DNA of 64,000 nucleotides from NCBI RefSeq assembly GCF_003610915.1, contig NZ_NSDJ01000002.1:620001-684000 (forward strand), in the 5' to 3' direction. The stretch comes from Rahnella variigena (GTDB taxonomy: Bacteria > Pseudomonadota > Gammaproteobacteria > Enterobacterales > Enterobacteriaceae). A program made the position numbers and the translations under genes. Below are positions 8,792 through 17,858 of the stretch, one piece after another (positions within the stretch are counted from its first letter, which is position 1; the number at the start of each line of letters is the position of its first letter). The notes beneath the pieces are model-generated. The model saw only the letters and a list, made by a program, of their open reading frames with translations. It did not search any database and had not been told where the DNA came from.

Positions 8792-9975
8792 AGCACGAAC
8801 CCTTCCCCAGGTGCTTTTTCACCCGGCTGCGACAGCACCACCTTTTCCCCGACTTTCACGCCATCAAGGATCTCAATATCCACGCTGTTGGTTATTCCGG
8901 TTTTTACCTGTCGGGTTTCAAGCTTGCCGTTACTTGTCAAAACCTGCACCTGCTGCTTATTGCCATCTGCTTTATGCACCGCCTGAATGGGCACCAGAAG
9001 CGTATTTTTACCTTCACCGGCAAGCAGCGTGACCTGAGCAGTCATGGCAATTCGCAGCCGGTTTTCCGGATTGGGCACGTCCAGCAGCGCGTTGTAGTAG
9101 ACGGACGCATTCGAGGTACCTGAGCCTGATGCCGAACTGCTGCTGGCAAGCGTGTCGTCTTTCATTACCGATTCCGGCGCCAGTTCAACGGTGCGCAGTA
9201 TCGCGTCATACTCTTTGTCAGGTTCCGAGAAAATGGTGAAGCGCGCTTTTTGGCCGATGAAAATACGGGTGATATCGGCCTCAGAGATCTGCGCCTTAAT
9301 GGTCATCACATCCAGTCGTGCAAGCTTGATAATTGTCGGTGCACTTTGGCTGGAGTTAACCGTCTGCCCTTGCTGGGTCACTACTGCGATAACGATGCCG
9401 TCCATCGGCGCGACGACACGTGTATAGCTCAGGTCGACCTTTTTCTTATCCACCTCGATCTGCGCCTGCACCAGACGCGCGTTTAGCGACAGTAGCTCCG
9501 CACGCGTGGTCGCCAGCGTGGCTTCTGCGGACTCAAAATCTTCACGTGAGCTGGCTTCTTGGTTAAGCATCTGCCGCTGCCGTTTGTAACGGAGTTCAGC
9601 CTGTTTTAAGAGCGCCTGCTTGGCTTGCAGATCGGCTTTGACCACGTTAAGTGCGGCTTCTGCGGTGCGCAAATCATTACGCTGCGGCACATCGTCAATG
9701 TCAGCTATCGGTTGCCCTTTAATGACCTGATCGCCAGGCTTAACTTTCAGCGATTTTACCTGGCCTGAGACCTGAGCACCGACGTTAACGCGCTCAATCG
9801 CATCGATTCGGCCGGTAGCCAGTACGGTATTTTCAATATCCCCTTTACGCACCGGAGCCGTGACATACTCCGGGACCGGCGCGCTGCGCAGGAAGAACAA
9901 GGAGACGGTGATAAGAACAGTAAGCATCACCGCAGCAAAAATGGCGACGCGACGTGAAGGGAGTTTCATTAACAT
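8788..9975 (-). CDS. macA: MacA-type periplasmic adaptor (membrane fusion protein)
   Basis: The preferred start is the ATG at 9975 (MLMKLPSRR), with GGAA upstream, giving 395 residues; the frame stays open to 10098. An N-terminal anchor helix (VAIFAAVMLTVLITVSLFFL) is followed by a lipoyl half-motif (NVGAQVSGQVKSLKVKPGDQV), a long coiled-coil hairpin (about residues 105-185), a second lipoyl half (YTRVVAPMDGIVIAVVTQQG) and a beta-barrel domain. An unusual serine/glycine-rich stretch (SSSSASGSGTSNAS) lies in the barrel region. MacA joins MacB to the outer-membrane channel and stimulates its ATPase. It is the first gene of the three-gene pump operon. Confidence 0.9.
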   Translation of the reverse strand: MLMKLPSRRVAIFAAVMLTVLITVSLFFLRSAPVPEYVTAPVRKGDIENTVLATGRIDAIERVNVGAQVSGQVKSLKVKPGDQVIKGQPIADIDDVPQRNDLRTAEAALNVVKADLQAKQALLKQAELRYKRQRQMLNQEASSREDFESAEATLATTRAELLSLNARLVQAQIEVDKKKVDLSYTRVVAPMDGIVIAVVTQQGQTVNSSQSAPTIIKLARLDVMTIKAQISEADITRIFIGQKARFTIFSEPDKEYDAILRTVELAPESVMKDDTLASSSSASGSGTSNASVYYNALLDVPNPENRLRIAMTAQVTLLAGEGKNTLLVPIQAVHKADGNKQQVQVLTSNGKLETRQVKTGITNSVDIEILDGVKVGEKVVLSQPGEKAPGEGFVL

Positions 9976-10604
9976 TGTGCGGGTTTTCCATAACATTAAA
10001 ACGCAGCGATATAAGATATCATTTTGCCCCCCTGAGTCTCTACGGGAGTTAAACACGGGGTTAGCGGCTATCCCCTTGCACAAAGTCGGAGATAGCACAT
10101 TCCCGGATCCCTCTTGGGATTAAAGTGAACGGGTAGCCTCATTGGAGGTTGTCGTTAATCATCTTCACCCTCTCTTTGCCGGGGAAGGGTTAACTTGTAG
10201 CTTATTTCAACTTCACTTTTGTCCCACAAATAGATATCACCCTAATTGAAACCCATTCCCATTTGTTAAAAATGTTAGCTAACATTCATAACAACAAATA
10301 ACAGAAACTTTCCGTTCGAAATTAGATTGAACTAAATCCAGCCAATGGAATTATAAAGAAGACTTTGATAAACAATGCTATTCCTTCTCTCATTCACCAC
10401 ACACCAACAAAGCCATATCTGACTGTTTTTAATGAACTTTAAATCAAATTAAACCTGTAAAAAACATTGGAATATTTCCCACCTCATAGTTCATGTGGAA
10501 TTTATTCATTTATTTTAAATGTAGCGGTGATATTATCGGCTTGTACCCAAAAATAATAATAATTAACCCAAACTTAACATCAGGCATGTGAGAGTCGTAA
10601 TTCT
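9976..10604. other. Divergent regulatory region between macA and the gluconate dehydrogenase operon
   Basis: About 630 bp without a credible gene. From about 10200 it is distinctly AT-rich compared with its surroundings (runs such as AAAATAATAATAATTAAC near 10550-10567). It must contain the promoters for the macAB operon leftward and the gluconate dehydrogenase operon rightward. I looked for Fur, CRP and PhoB-like sites and found none convincing. The low G+C suggests H-NS binding, which is inference. Confidence 0.4.
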
Positions 10605-11330
10605 ATGCTCCTTCAAAAAAAAACAACCCGTCGCAAGTTTTTACTTGGGTCGCTGATGGCTTTGCCTGTCGGGACCATCATGATGAAAGGGCTGTCAGCG
10701 GCACAAGCTGCGGAAATGGCTGCCCCGGATTTGCTCGATTATAAACCGATATTTTTCAGCGCCGATGAGTGGCAATTTATTATGGCCGCCGCTGACCGTC
10801 TGATCCCTGCTGGCGGCAAAGGTAAAGCGCCGGGCGCACTCGAAACCAACGTGCCGATTTTTATCGATCAGCAAATGCACGGGGATTTCGGTGAAGAAAT
10901 TTACATGCAGGGCCCGTTCAACGTGCATGCACCGGCGACGATGGGATATCAGATCCCGTTCCGTCCGCAGCAAATCTACAAAACCGGCATTCGTATCGCG
11001 AACAGCTGGTGTCAGCAAAATCATCAGAAAGCCTTCCATGAGCTTAACGATCAGGACAAAGACAACGTACTGACGCAGCTTCAGAAAAACGGCATTAAGT
11101 TTGCGGACGCAGGCGAAGAGAATCTTGTCGCTTCGCAATTCTTCAGCGAACTGCTTTCAGACACCAAACACGGTTATCTGGCAGATCCGATCTACGGCGG
11201 AAACAAAGGGATGAAGGCGTGGATCGCCATCGGATTCCCCGGCGCTCGCGCCAGTTTCACCGAGTGGGTTAAGCAGCACAACGTCCCGTATCCGCTGGGG
11301 CCAGTGAGCCTGCAAGGCGCGCGTGCCTGA
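10605..11330 (+). CDS. Gluconate 2-dehydrogenase small (gamma) subunit, Tat-exported
   Basis: A 241-residue protein with a twin-arginine signal (TTRRKFLLGSLMALPVG, cleavage near AAQA). The mature part matches the gluconate_2-dh3 family (FFSADEWQFIMAAADRLIPA, DPIYGGNKGMKAWIAIGFPGA). In the known enzyme this subunit binds the flavoprotein, and its Tat signal carries the folded flavoprotein across the membrane, because the large subunit has no signal of its own. It is first in a three-gene operon with the flavoprotein 46 bp downstream. The complex oxidises D-gluconate to 2-keto-D-gluconate in the periplasm. Glucose, sorbitol or fructose dehydrogenases share this architecture, so the substrate is inferred. 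Confidence 0.9.
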   Translation: MLLQKKTTRRKFLLGSLMALPVGTIMMKGLSAAQAAEMAAPDLLDYKPIFFSADEWQFIMAAADRLIPAGGKGKAPGALETNVPIFIDQQMHGDFGEEIYMQGPFNVHAPATMGYQIPFRPQQIYKTGIRIANSWCQQNHQKAFHELNDQDKDNVLTQLQKNGIKFADAGEENLVASQFFSELLSDTKHGYLADPIYGGNKGMKAWIAIGFPGARASFTEWVKQHNVPYPLGPVSLQGARA

Positions 11331-11376
11331 TTGCCGCGCCCTAATTCCCCTTTTCTGATGACTGACAGGATTTAAG

Positions 11377-13146
11377 ATGGCAAAAGTAACTAAACCAGAA
11401 GTCGACGTCGTTGTTGTCGGCCTCGGCTGGGCTGGCTCGCTGATGAGTATCGAACTGGCGATGGCAGGCCTGACCGTTCGCGCCCTCGAACGCGGCGGCG
11501 ATCGCGGCTACGAAGAATTTGCATACCCGAAACCGGCAGACGAGTACGCTTATGCGGTGCGTAACAAAGTCATGGCGACACCGGCTGAAGCCGCGGTCAC
11601 CGTGCGTTACAACATGAGTGAAACCGCCCTGCCGACCCGTAAATGGGGCGCGTTTGCGCCGGGTACCGGCGTCGGTGGTTCTGGTCTGCACTGGACGGCG
11701 GTACTGATCCGCCCGACGCCGACCGATTTAAAGCTCAAAACGTATGCAGACGAAGCGTATAAGCCGGGCATCCTGCAGGAAGATATGCGGATCATGGACT
11801 TCCCGTTCACGTGGGACGAAATCGAGCCGTATTACACCAAGTTTGAGCACATTTGCGGTCAGTCCGGTAAAACCGGTAACCTGCGCGGTCAGATTATGGA
11901 AGGCGGCGACCCGTTCGAAGGGCCACGTTCCGAGCCGTATCCGCTGCCAGCGCTGGAAGATACGCTCAACAGCAGCATGTTTGCTGAAGTCACCAAAAAG
12001 ATGGGCTATCACCCGTTCCCGAACCCGTCGGCCTGCGTGTCCCGCGCGTGGACCAACCCTTACGGCAACCAGATTGCGCCGTGTAACTACTGCGGTTATT
12101 GCAGTAAATATCCTTGCCTGAACTACTCAAAAGCCTCGCCGCAAACCGCCGTGATGGACGCACTGAAACGCATGGATAACTTCTCTTATGAAGTCCATGC
12201 CAACGTGCTCAAAGTCGAGTTGCACGATGATAAGAAAACCGCCAAAGGCGTGATCTACATGGATGCAGACGGCAATGAATGCTTCCAGCCTGCGAAAATC
12301 GTGGTGCTGAGCAGCTTCCAGTTCTGTAACGTGCGCCTGATGCTGCTGTCCGGGATCGGCAAACCGTACAACCCGATCACTGAAGAAGGCGTGATTGGCC
12401 GTAACTATGCGTTCCTGAGTAACGGCGGCTCGACGCTGTTCTTCAAAGACAAAAACTTCAACCCGTTCGCCACCGCAGGCGCTACCGGCCAGATGTTCAA
12501 CGACATCTCTCCGGGCAACTTCGACGGCCCATCTTTAGGCTTTATCGGCGGCGCGAAAATCCACAGTTCTCAGGCCACCGGCACACCGATCAGCACCTCG
12601 CTGCCAAAAGGCACGCCTGCGTGGGGCACCGGCTGGAAAGAAGGGATGGAAGAATGGTACGGCCATTCGATGAAAATCAGCATCACGACGACCTGCCAGT
12701 CGTATCGCGATATTTATCTGGATCTCGATCCGAACTACAAAGATGAATACGGCTATCCGCTGCTGCGCATGACCTTCGACTGGAAACAGAACGAACTCAA
12801 ATTGCAGCAATACCTGAAAGGCATCGTCGGCAATATCACCAAAGAGCTGAACCCGGACAGCTACAGCGAAAGTTTCCTGCCGATGGACGCGCATTTTGAC
12901 CTGACCAAATACGTTTCCACGCATAACGTGGGCGGCGCAGTGATGGGCGATAACCCGAAAACCTCGGCACTGAACAAGTTCCTGCAAAGCTGGGATGTAC
13001 ATAACGTGTTTGTGCCGGGCGGTAATGCGTTCCCGCAAAACTTCCAGGCCAACCCGACGGACACCATCGGCGCGATCACCCTGATGGCGGCGCAGGCGAT
13101 TAAAGATCAGTACCTGAAAAACCCAGGCCCACTGGTTCAGGCATAA
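11377..13146 (+). CDS. Gluconate 2-dehydrogenase flavoprotein (GMC oxidoreductase) subunit
   Basis: The 589-residue catalytic subunit. The FAD-binding Rossmann motif GLGWAG is at residues 15-20. The GMC C-terminal block holds the catalytic histidine/asparagine region (STHNVGGAVMGDNP; VHNVFVPGGNAFPQNFQANP). Four closely spaced cysteines (C236, C239, C242, C247, in PCNYCGYCSKYPC) resemble the cysteine cluster that binds a 3Fe-4S centre in FAD-dependent glucose dehydrogenases. It has no signal peptide and presumably travels with the Tat small subunit. Electrons would go from FAD via the cluster to the triheme cytochrome encoded next. It is distinct from PQQ enzymes such as Gcd, also in this window. 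Confidence 0.92.
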   Translation: MAKVTKPEVDVVVVGLGWAGSLMSIELAMAGLTVRALERGGDRGYEEFAYPKPADEYAYAVRNKVMATPAEAAVTVRYNMSETALPTRKWGAFAPGTGVGGSGLHWTAVLIRPTPTDLKLKTYADEAYKPGILQEDMRIMDFPFTWDEIEPYYTKFEHICGQSGKTGNLRGQIMEGGDPFEGPRSEPYPLPALEDTLNSSMFAEVTKKMGYHPFPNPSACVSRAWTNPYGNQIAPCNYCGYCSKYPCLNYSKASPQTAVMDALKRMDNFSYEVHANVLKVELHDDKKTAKGVIYMDADGNECFQPAKIVVLSSFQFCNVRLMLLSGIGKPYNPITEEGVIGRNYAFLSNGGSTLFFKDKNFNPFATAGATGQMFNDISPGNFDGPSLGFIGGAKIHSSQATGTPISTSLPKGTPAWGTGWKEGMEEWYGHSMKISITTTCQSYRDIYLDLDPNYKDEYGYPLLRMTFDWKQNELKLQQYLKGIVGNITKELNPDSYSESFLPMDAHFDLTKYVSTHNVGGAVMGDNPKTSALNKFLQSWDVHNVFVPGGNAFPQNFQANPTDTIGAITLMAAQAIKDQYLKNPGPLVQA

Positions 13147-13161
13147 GCGGAGATGAACAGG

Positions 13162-14433
13162 ATGAAACTTAAAAGTTTATTTATCGCTAATGCTCTGCTG
13201 CTGGGAGCAGGTTTTATGGCGAACGCGCAGGCGGATACCAATACAAAATCCGATAACGCAGCGCTGATCAAACAGGGCGAATATGTGGCGCGTCTGGGCG
13301 ACTGCGGGGCGTGTCATACGGTCGCGGGCAAACCGGCGTTTTCCGGCGGACTGGCGATCAACTCTAATCTGGGCACCATTTATTCCACCAACATTACGCC
13401 AGATAAAGACCACGGCATTGGCGGTTATACCGAAGCGCAGTTCTCGGATGCGGTGCGTAAAGGCGTTCTGCCTGACGGCACCCGTTTGTATCCGGCGATG
13501 CCTTATCCGGATTACGCCAAAATTAATGACGAAGATATGCACGCGCTCTATGTTTACTTTATGCAGGGCGTAAAACCGAGCGCGGAACAACCACCGGAAA
13601 CGGATCTGAGTTTCCCGTTCAGTCAGCGCTGGGGGATGCGTTTCTGGAACTGGGCGTTTGCCTCGGATAAGCCTTTCAAGCCAATCGGGGGGGCTTCTGA
13701 GCAGATAAACCGTGGCGCGTATCTGGTGGAAAGTCTCGGTCACTGTGGCAGCTGCCATACACCGCGCGGTTTCGGTATGAACGAGAAAGCGCTGGACAGC
13801 AGCGACTCTGATTTCCTGGCGGGCGGCAGCCTGAATAACTGGGACGTCCCTTCCCTGCGCGGCGTCGCGCACTGGAATGAACAGGAGATCGTCGATTATC
13901 TGGGCAAAGGGCGTAATGACAAAGCGGCGGTTGGCGGCGAAATGACGTCTGTGGTGGAAAACAGTACCGCGCACATGACCGATGACGACCTGAAAGCCAT
14001 CGCGGCGTATATCAAATTCCTGGGCGGCAATCCGCCGGTTCCGGCAGAGGACACGCAGAAAGCCAGCGCGACCGAAGCCAAACTGACAGCGGCAAAAAAT
14101 CTCAGCGAAGGCGAGCGTTTGTATCTGGATAACTGCGGTGCCTGTCACTTTGTCACCGGCAAAGGCGCACCGGGCGTGTTCCCGCAGCTGGATCAGGCAA
14201 CGATTGTGAACGCCAAAGACCCGACCGGATTAATTCACACCATTTTGGCGGGCGCACAGCAACCGTCCACCGCGCGCGCACCGTCCACGCTGGTGATGCC
14301 GGGCTTTGCTAACCGTCTGACGGACGAAGAAGCGGCGCAACTGTCGACCTTTATCCGTCAGGGCTGGAGCAACAATGCTCCGGCAGTGACCGCAAAAGAC
14401 GTCAGCGAAGTCAGAAAAACCCTGACGAAGTAA
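13162..14433 (+). CDS. Gluconate 2-dehydrogenase triheme cytochrome c subunit
   Basis: About 423 residues from the ATG at 13162, preferred over 13153 because GGAG at 13149-13152 abuts the earlier ATG but is well spaced for this one. It has a Sec signal (LKSLFIANALLLGAGFMANAQA) and three CxxCH heme sites (CGACH near 48, CGSCH near 195, CGACH near 325), each in its own cytochrome c domain. This matches the membrane-bound cytochrome of gluconate, sorbitol and alcohol dehydrogenases, which passes electrons to ubiquinone. Third gene of the operon, followed by a strong terminator. Cytochrome c maturation genes are needed but are not in the window. Confidence 0.93.
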   Translation: MKLKSLFIANALLLGAGFMANAQADTNTKSDNAALIKQGEYVARLGDCGACHTVAGKPAFSGGLAINSNLGTIYSTNITPDKDHGIGGYTEAQFSDAVRKGVLPDGTRLYPAMPYPDYAKINDEDMHALYVYFMQGVKPSAEQPPETDLSFPFSQRWGMRFWNWAFASDKPFKPIGGASEQINRGAYLVESLGHCGSCHTPRGFGMNEKALDSSDSDFLAGGSLNNWDVPSLRGVAHWNEQEIVDYLGKGRNDKAAVGGEMTSVVENSTAHMTDDDLKAIAAYIKFLGGNPPVPAEDTQKASATEAKLTAAKNLSEGERLYLDNCGACHFVTGKGAPGVFPQLDQATIVNAKDPTGLIHTILAGAQQPSTARAPSTLVMPGFANRLTDEEAAQLSTFIRQGWSNNAPAVTAKDVSEVRKTLTK

Positions 14434-14450
14434 TCACTTTTGCAGACTCA

Positions 14451-14481
14451 AACGGCTTTCCTCGCGGAAGGCCGTTTTTTT
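14451..14481 (+). terminator. Rho-independent terminator of the gluconate dehydrogenase operon
   Basis: AACGGCTTTCC pairs with GGAAGGCCGTT (one G-T wobble) around a short loop, and seven T follow on the plus strand. It begins 17 bp after the cytochrome stop codon and also separates it from the convergent gene. Confidence 0.88.
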
Positions 14482-14489
14482 ATACTCGA

Positions 14490-14879
14490 TCAGGCGGCTG
14501 GTGTTTCATGCAAATGACGCCACAGAATTTTCCCTTCTGCATCCGTCACAAACAACACCGTCGAATAACGCAGCGTTTCCGGCTGACCGGGCAACTGCTG
14601 GCGTTCCTGATACGCAACGACCGCGCCTTTTTCACTTTCAGCAATCAGCACCGGCTTTTCGACCTCAATCTTCAGCCCGCTTTTCGCGCCCCGCTGCGCC
14701 CTGAAAAAAGCACATAACGCCGGATGATCCAGCCGGTGGCCGGTGATGGTTACCATCGAATAGGCCGGACTAAACCGCGCCAGCAGTTCATCACAAACCT
14801 GCTCAGGTGCAGCGGAGTCTGTAAACCAGCGCTGAATTAACACATGCGCATCAAACACTTCTTTCACATAACGATTCAT
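14490..14879 (-). CDS. Small NTF2-like (DUF4440-type) protein
   Basis: A cytoplasmic protein of 129 residues with no signal peptide. The motifs FSPAYSMVTITGHRLDHPALCAFF and VVAYQERQQLPGQPETLRYSTVLFV suggest a DUF4440/NTF2-like alpha-beta cone. Its ATG overlaps the stop of the upstream MFS gene by 4 bp, so the two are translationally coupled and probably serve one purpose, such as handling the same exported compound. No catalytic residues can be named. It is a distant analogue of the NTF2-like gene at 2410. Confidence 0.65.
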   Translation of the reverse strand: MNRYVKEVFDAHVLIQRWFTDSAAPEQVCDELLARFSPAYSMVTITGHRLDHPALCAFFRAQRGAKSGLKIEVEKPVLIAESEKGAVVAYQERQQLPGQPETLRYSTVLFVTDAEGKILWRHLHETPAA

Positions 14880-16264
14880 CTTCTTTCCTTTTGAGCTTCC
14901 TGCTGATGCAGTTCCTGCACAATTTCACGGCCCGGCAACCGCAGACACAATATAACCGGAACAATAACGCTGGCGGCGGCAAAAATGAACGCCAGCCTGA
15001 ACGCAGATTGCGGGAGGTAAATCTGCAAAATATTGAGCATCACGCTGACCAGCGTCACGCCCAGGCAAAAACTTAGCTGGCGGTTGATGTTCCACAAGGC
15101 GCTGGCATCGGCCAGTTTCTCCGTCTGAATATGTAAAAACGCGCCACTTTGCGCCGTGCTGCTGCACAAACTGCTGCCCGCACCCATCAGCGTAAACGCG
15201 GCGATCGCCAGCCAAGGCTGTGCGGGAAACCCGCTGAGCAGCGCCAGCAAGCCAATACCTGCGCCATGTATCAGACAGCCGGGAATAAACAGCGCCCGCG
15301 GCCCGATCCGGTTAAACATTTTGCCGGTAAAACTGATGGCTGCAAACGACGCCAGCGACCAGGGCAGCATCAGACCACCCGACTGCGTTGCCGAGAAATG
15401 ATGTTCATTTTGCAGATACAGCATCGCGATCAGGCTGACGCCGGTAAACACGCCGGGAACCCACTGATAAACCAGCATGCCGGTGCGCAGCAGCGGATCT
15501 TTCATCAACGTCAGATCCAGCAAAGGCTCAGGCTGTTTTTGGGATACGCCAACAAACATCGCCATCAGCCCTGCGCCCGCCAGCAAGAATGCGCTGCCGC
15601 TCAGCCATTCACTATTTTCACCCAGCGACGTCAGCCCCCATAACACCAGCGTCAGCCCGCTGTTAAGCAGCGCGAATCCCTTCACATCAAACCGCTCCGC
15701 CGGTTCCCGCGGCGTTTGTGGCAGCCAGCACAGTGCCAGCACCCAGGCCAGCAGCGCCAGAGGCAGACTGGCAATAAACACCCAGCGCCAGCTGAAACTG
15801 TCCACGATAATGCCGCCGATGGCCGGAGAAAGCGCCGGTGCCAGCAGCCCGACCAGCATGATCACTGCCGACAGTCTGGCGCGTTCATGGCTGCGGTACA
15901 GCGCGTACGTCAGCGTCTGCCCGAGCGGGATCAATAATCCGCCGCCCAGCCCCTGCAAAACCCGCCAGCCAATCAGCGTGGTCAGATTTCCGGCGCTTGC
16001 TGCGCCAACAGAGGCAAGCATAAAAATCGTCAGTGAAAGGATGAAAATCCAGCGCGCCCCGAAACGTGCGGCCAGCCAGCGGCTGAGCGGGATAACCAGC
16101 GTCAGCCCGAGAATATATCCGGTGCTGACCCACGCCAGCGCGCTGACCGGTGCATCAAACTGCCGTGCGATGCCGGGATACGCCACGTTAGCGATAAACA
16201 TGTTGATCAGATCAACGATAAAACCGAGCAAATACACCGCGGCAACCCGCGCTCTGTGACTCAT
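14876..16264 (-). CDS. MFS transporter, DHA2 (14-helix, MdtD/EmrB-like) drug exporter
   Basis: A 462-residue inner-membrane protein; the ATG at 16264 has GGATGAG upstream and is preferred over a GTG at 16270. About 13-14 hydrophobic segments are present. DHA2 hallmarks are WVSTGYILGLTLVIPLSRWLA, the loop motif RFGARW and GWRVLQGLGGGLLIPLGQTL. The likely activity is proton-coupled export of an amphipathic compound. It is divergent, across 114 bp, from a LysR regulator that probably controls it, and is coupled to the DUF4440-type gene downstream. Confidence 0.82.
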   Translation of the reverse strand: MSHRARVAAVYLLGFIVDLINMFIANVAYPGIARQFDAPVSALAWVSTGYILGLTLVIPLSRWLAARFGARWIFILSLTIFMLASVGAASAGNLTTLIGWRVLQGLGGGLLIPLGQTLTYALYRSHERARLSAVIMLVGLLAPALSPAIGGIIVDSFSWRWVFIASLPLALLAWVLALCWLPQTPREPAERFDVKGFALLNSGLTLVLWGLTSLGENSEWLSGSAFLLAGAGLMAMFVGVSQKQPEPLLDLTLMKDPLLRTGMLVYQWVPGVFTGVSLIAMLYLQNEHHFSATQSGGLMLPWSLASFAAISFTGKMFNRIGPRALFIPGCLIHGAGIGLLALLSGFPAQPWLAIAAFTLMGAGSSLCSSTAQSGAFLHIQTEKLADASALWNINRQLSFCLGVTLVSVMLNILQIYLPQSAFRLAFIFAAASVIVPVILCLRLPGREIVQELHQQEAQKERR

Positions 16265-16378
16265 CTGCACTCATCCATAATCAGTTAAGACGTGCAATCT
16301 AACGGAGATATTATCCGGGATAAACGGGCGCGGCGCAGTTACACTGTCAAAAATATTTTGACAATCAGGAAGTATGAA

Positions 16379-17302
16379 ATGCTGAATTTGCAGCGGCTGG
16401 AGATTTTCGTGGCGGTGGTTAACGCAGGCAGTTTTACTGGCGCGGCAGCTTCGCTCGGGCTGACCAAGGCAGTCGTCAGTTTCAACGTCAAACAACTGGA
16501 AAGCGAAACCGGCGTCGCGTTGCTGACCCGCAGCACGCGGCGGCTGGCGCTAACTGAATCGGGCGAACGCTTTTATCAGCGCTGTCAGGATTTATTGCAG
16601 GAAGCCGAATCGGTACTGGATGACGTACGCCGGGAACACGGCGGTCTGAGCGGACAGCTGCGCATCACCAGCACGCCTGAATACGGCGCGCGGGTGGTGG
16701 TTCCGGCGCTGGCCGCGTTTTCTGCGCTGCATCCGCAACTGCGCATTCAGCACGTTGCGTCCTCGAATCACGATGACCTGATTTCCGGACGCTTCGATCT
16801 GGCGATCCGCCTCGGTCAGTTAGCCGATTCCAGTCACCACGCCGCCACGCTGGGGAGTTTTGAAATCCTGCCGGTCGCTTCTGCGGCATATTTGCAACAA
16901 TCAGGAAGTATTCAAACACCGGAAGAGCTTGCCCAGGCTTCATGGATTGCGCACAGCCGGTTGCCGCTGCCAATGAGCTGGCCGGTAACCCATACCCGTG
17001 GGGAGCAAATTCCGTTTCGTGTTTCTTCGCCTCCGGCCGTGACCGCCGACAGCGCATCGGCGTTGTTATCTTTTGCGCTCGCAGGAGCAGGCGTTGCATT
17101 GCTGCCCGACTGGCTGGTGCAACCGGAAATCGATGCACAGCGTTTATGCCATTTGCTGCCCGATCACCGGTTCCCGACACAGGGCATTTTCGCGTTGTAT
17201 CCCAACACCCGCCATGTTCCTGAGAAGGTGCGGCGGTTTATTGATTTTTTGCAAAAACAGATGGCGGAGTTTCCCGCTCGGTCTAAGATTTACTTCAGCT
17301 AA
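16379..17302 (+). CDS. LysR-family transcriptional regulator
   Basis: A 307-residue regulator. The ATG at 16379 follows AGGAAG at proper spacing; upstream in-frame codons to 16292 are not needed. The winged-helix domain is LQRLEIFVAVVNAGSFTGAA through ATRSTRRLALTESG-type sequence, and the C-terminal half is a two-lobe effector domain (LRITSTPEYGARVVVPAL). It resembles the group of LysR repressors that sit divergently beside drug exporters. A GNAT acetyltransferase starts 19 bp after its stop and may be co-transcribed. The effector is unknown. Confidence 0.85.
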   Translation: MLNLQRLEIFVAVVNAGSFTGAAASLGLTKAVVSFNVKQLESETGVALLTRSTRRLALTESGERFYQRCQDLLQEAESVLDDVRREHGGLSGQLRITSTPEYGARVVVPALAAFSALHPQLRIQHVASSNHDDLISGRFDLAIRLGQLADSSHHAATLGSFEILPVASAAYLQQSGSIQTPEELAQASWIAHSRLPLPMSWPVTHTRGEQIPFRVSSPPAVTADSASALLSFALAGAGVALLPDWLVQPEIDAQRLCHLLPDHRFPTQGIFALYPNTRHVPEKVRRFIDFLQKQMAEFPARSKIYFS

Positions 17303-17321
17303 CAGAAGGAAAACGCTGACT

Positions 17322-17849
17322 ATGATCCTCGAAACATCGCGGTTGTTGCTCCGGCCTGTCGAGGCTGATGACATCGGTTCATTTTTTGCTATTTACGGCG
17401 ATCCGCAAACTAATCTGTTTAATCCGCGCGGTCCGCTCAAAGACATGGCGGCAGCGAAGGAAAAACTTAGCGGCTGGTTACAGGAATGGCCGGAACACGG
17501 TTTCGGCCATTGGGCGATAACGTTGAGTCATAAGCCGGATGAGATTATCGGCTTCGGTGGGCTGGGAGTTCGCGAAGGCTACGAAAATCACCGGGTATTT
17601 CTCGGCTATCGCTTTGCGACCATCGCGTGGGGAAAAGGGCTGGCAACGGAGTTTGCCAGCGCATCGCTGAACGCAGGTTTCGAAAAACTGCATCTTGAGC
17701 GGATCTCCGCCACCGTGCGCGAAAATCATCTGGCTTCGCAGCGTGTGCTGGAGAAAATCGGCATGCAAAAAGTCGGTTTTGAAGGTGATCCGGTACATGG
17801 CACCGGCAGTTACCTTTACCGGCAGACGGATCACCGCACAATCCGCTGA
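17322..17849 (+). CDS. GNAT-family N-acetyltransferase (RimJ/RimL type)
   Basis: A 175-residue cytoplasmic enzyme starting at the ATG at 17322 with AGAAGGAAAA upstream. It opens with the typical LETSRLLLRPVEADDIGSFF block. The acetyl-CoA region is YRFATIAWGKGLATEFA, and LERISATVRENHLASQRVLEKIGM is the conserved C-terminal GNAT motif. Relatives acetylate the alpha-amino group of ribosomal proteins, other proteins or small amines. It follows the LysR gene by 19 bp and meets the next gene tail to tail with a 9-bp gap. The substrate is unknown. Confidence 0.82.
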   Translation: MILETSRLLLRPVEADDIGSFFAIYGDPQTNLFNPRGPLKDMAAAKEKLSGWLQEWPEHGFGHWAITLSHKPDEIIGFGGLGVREGYENHRVFLGYRFATIAWGKGLATEFASASLNAGFEKLHLERISATVRENHLASQRVLEKIGMQKVGFEGDPVHGTGSYLYRQTDHRTIR

Positions 17850-17858
17850 TCGCTAAAA

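Noticed and set aside
13177..14148. A 323-codon open frame antisense to the cytochrome c subunit
   Set aside because: It is a shadow of a real gene in a high-G+C third-position pattern. The sense strand carries three CxxCH motifs and a signal peptide; the antisense protein shows no domain and no ribosome site.
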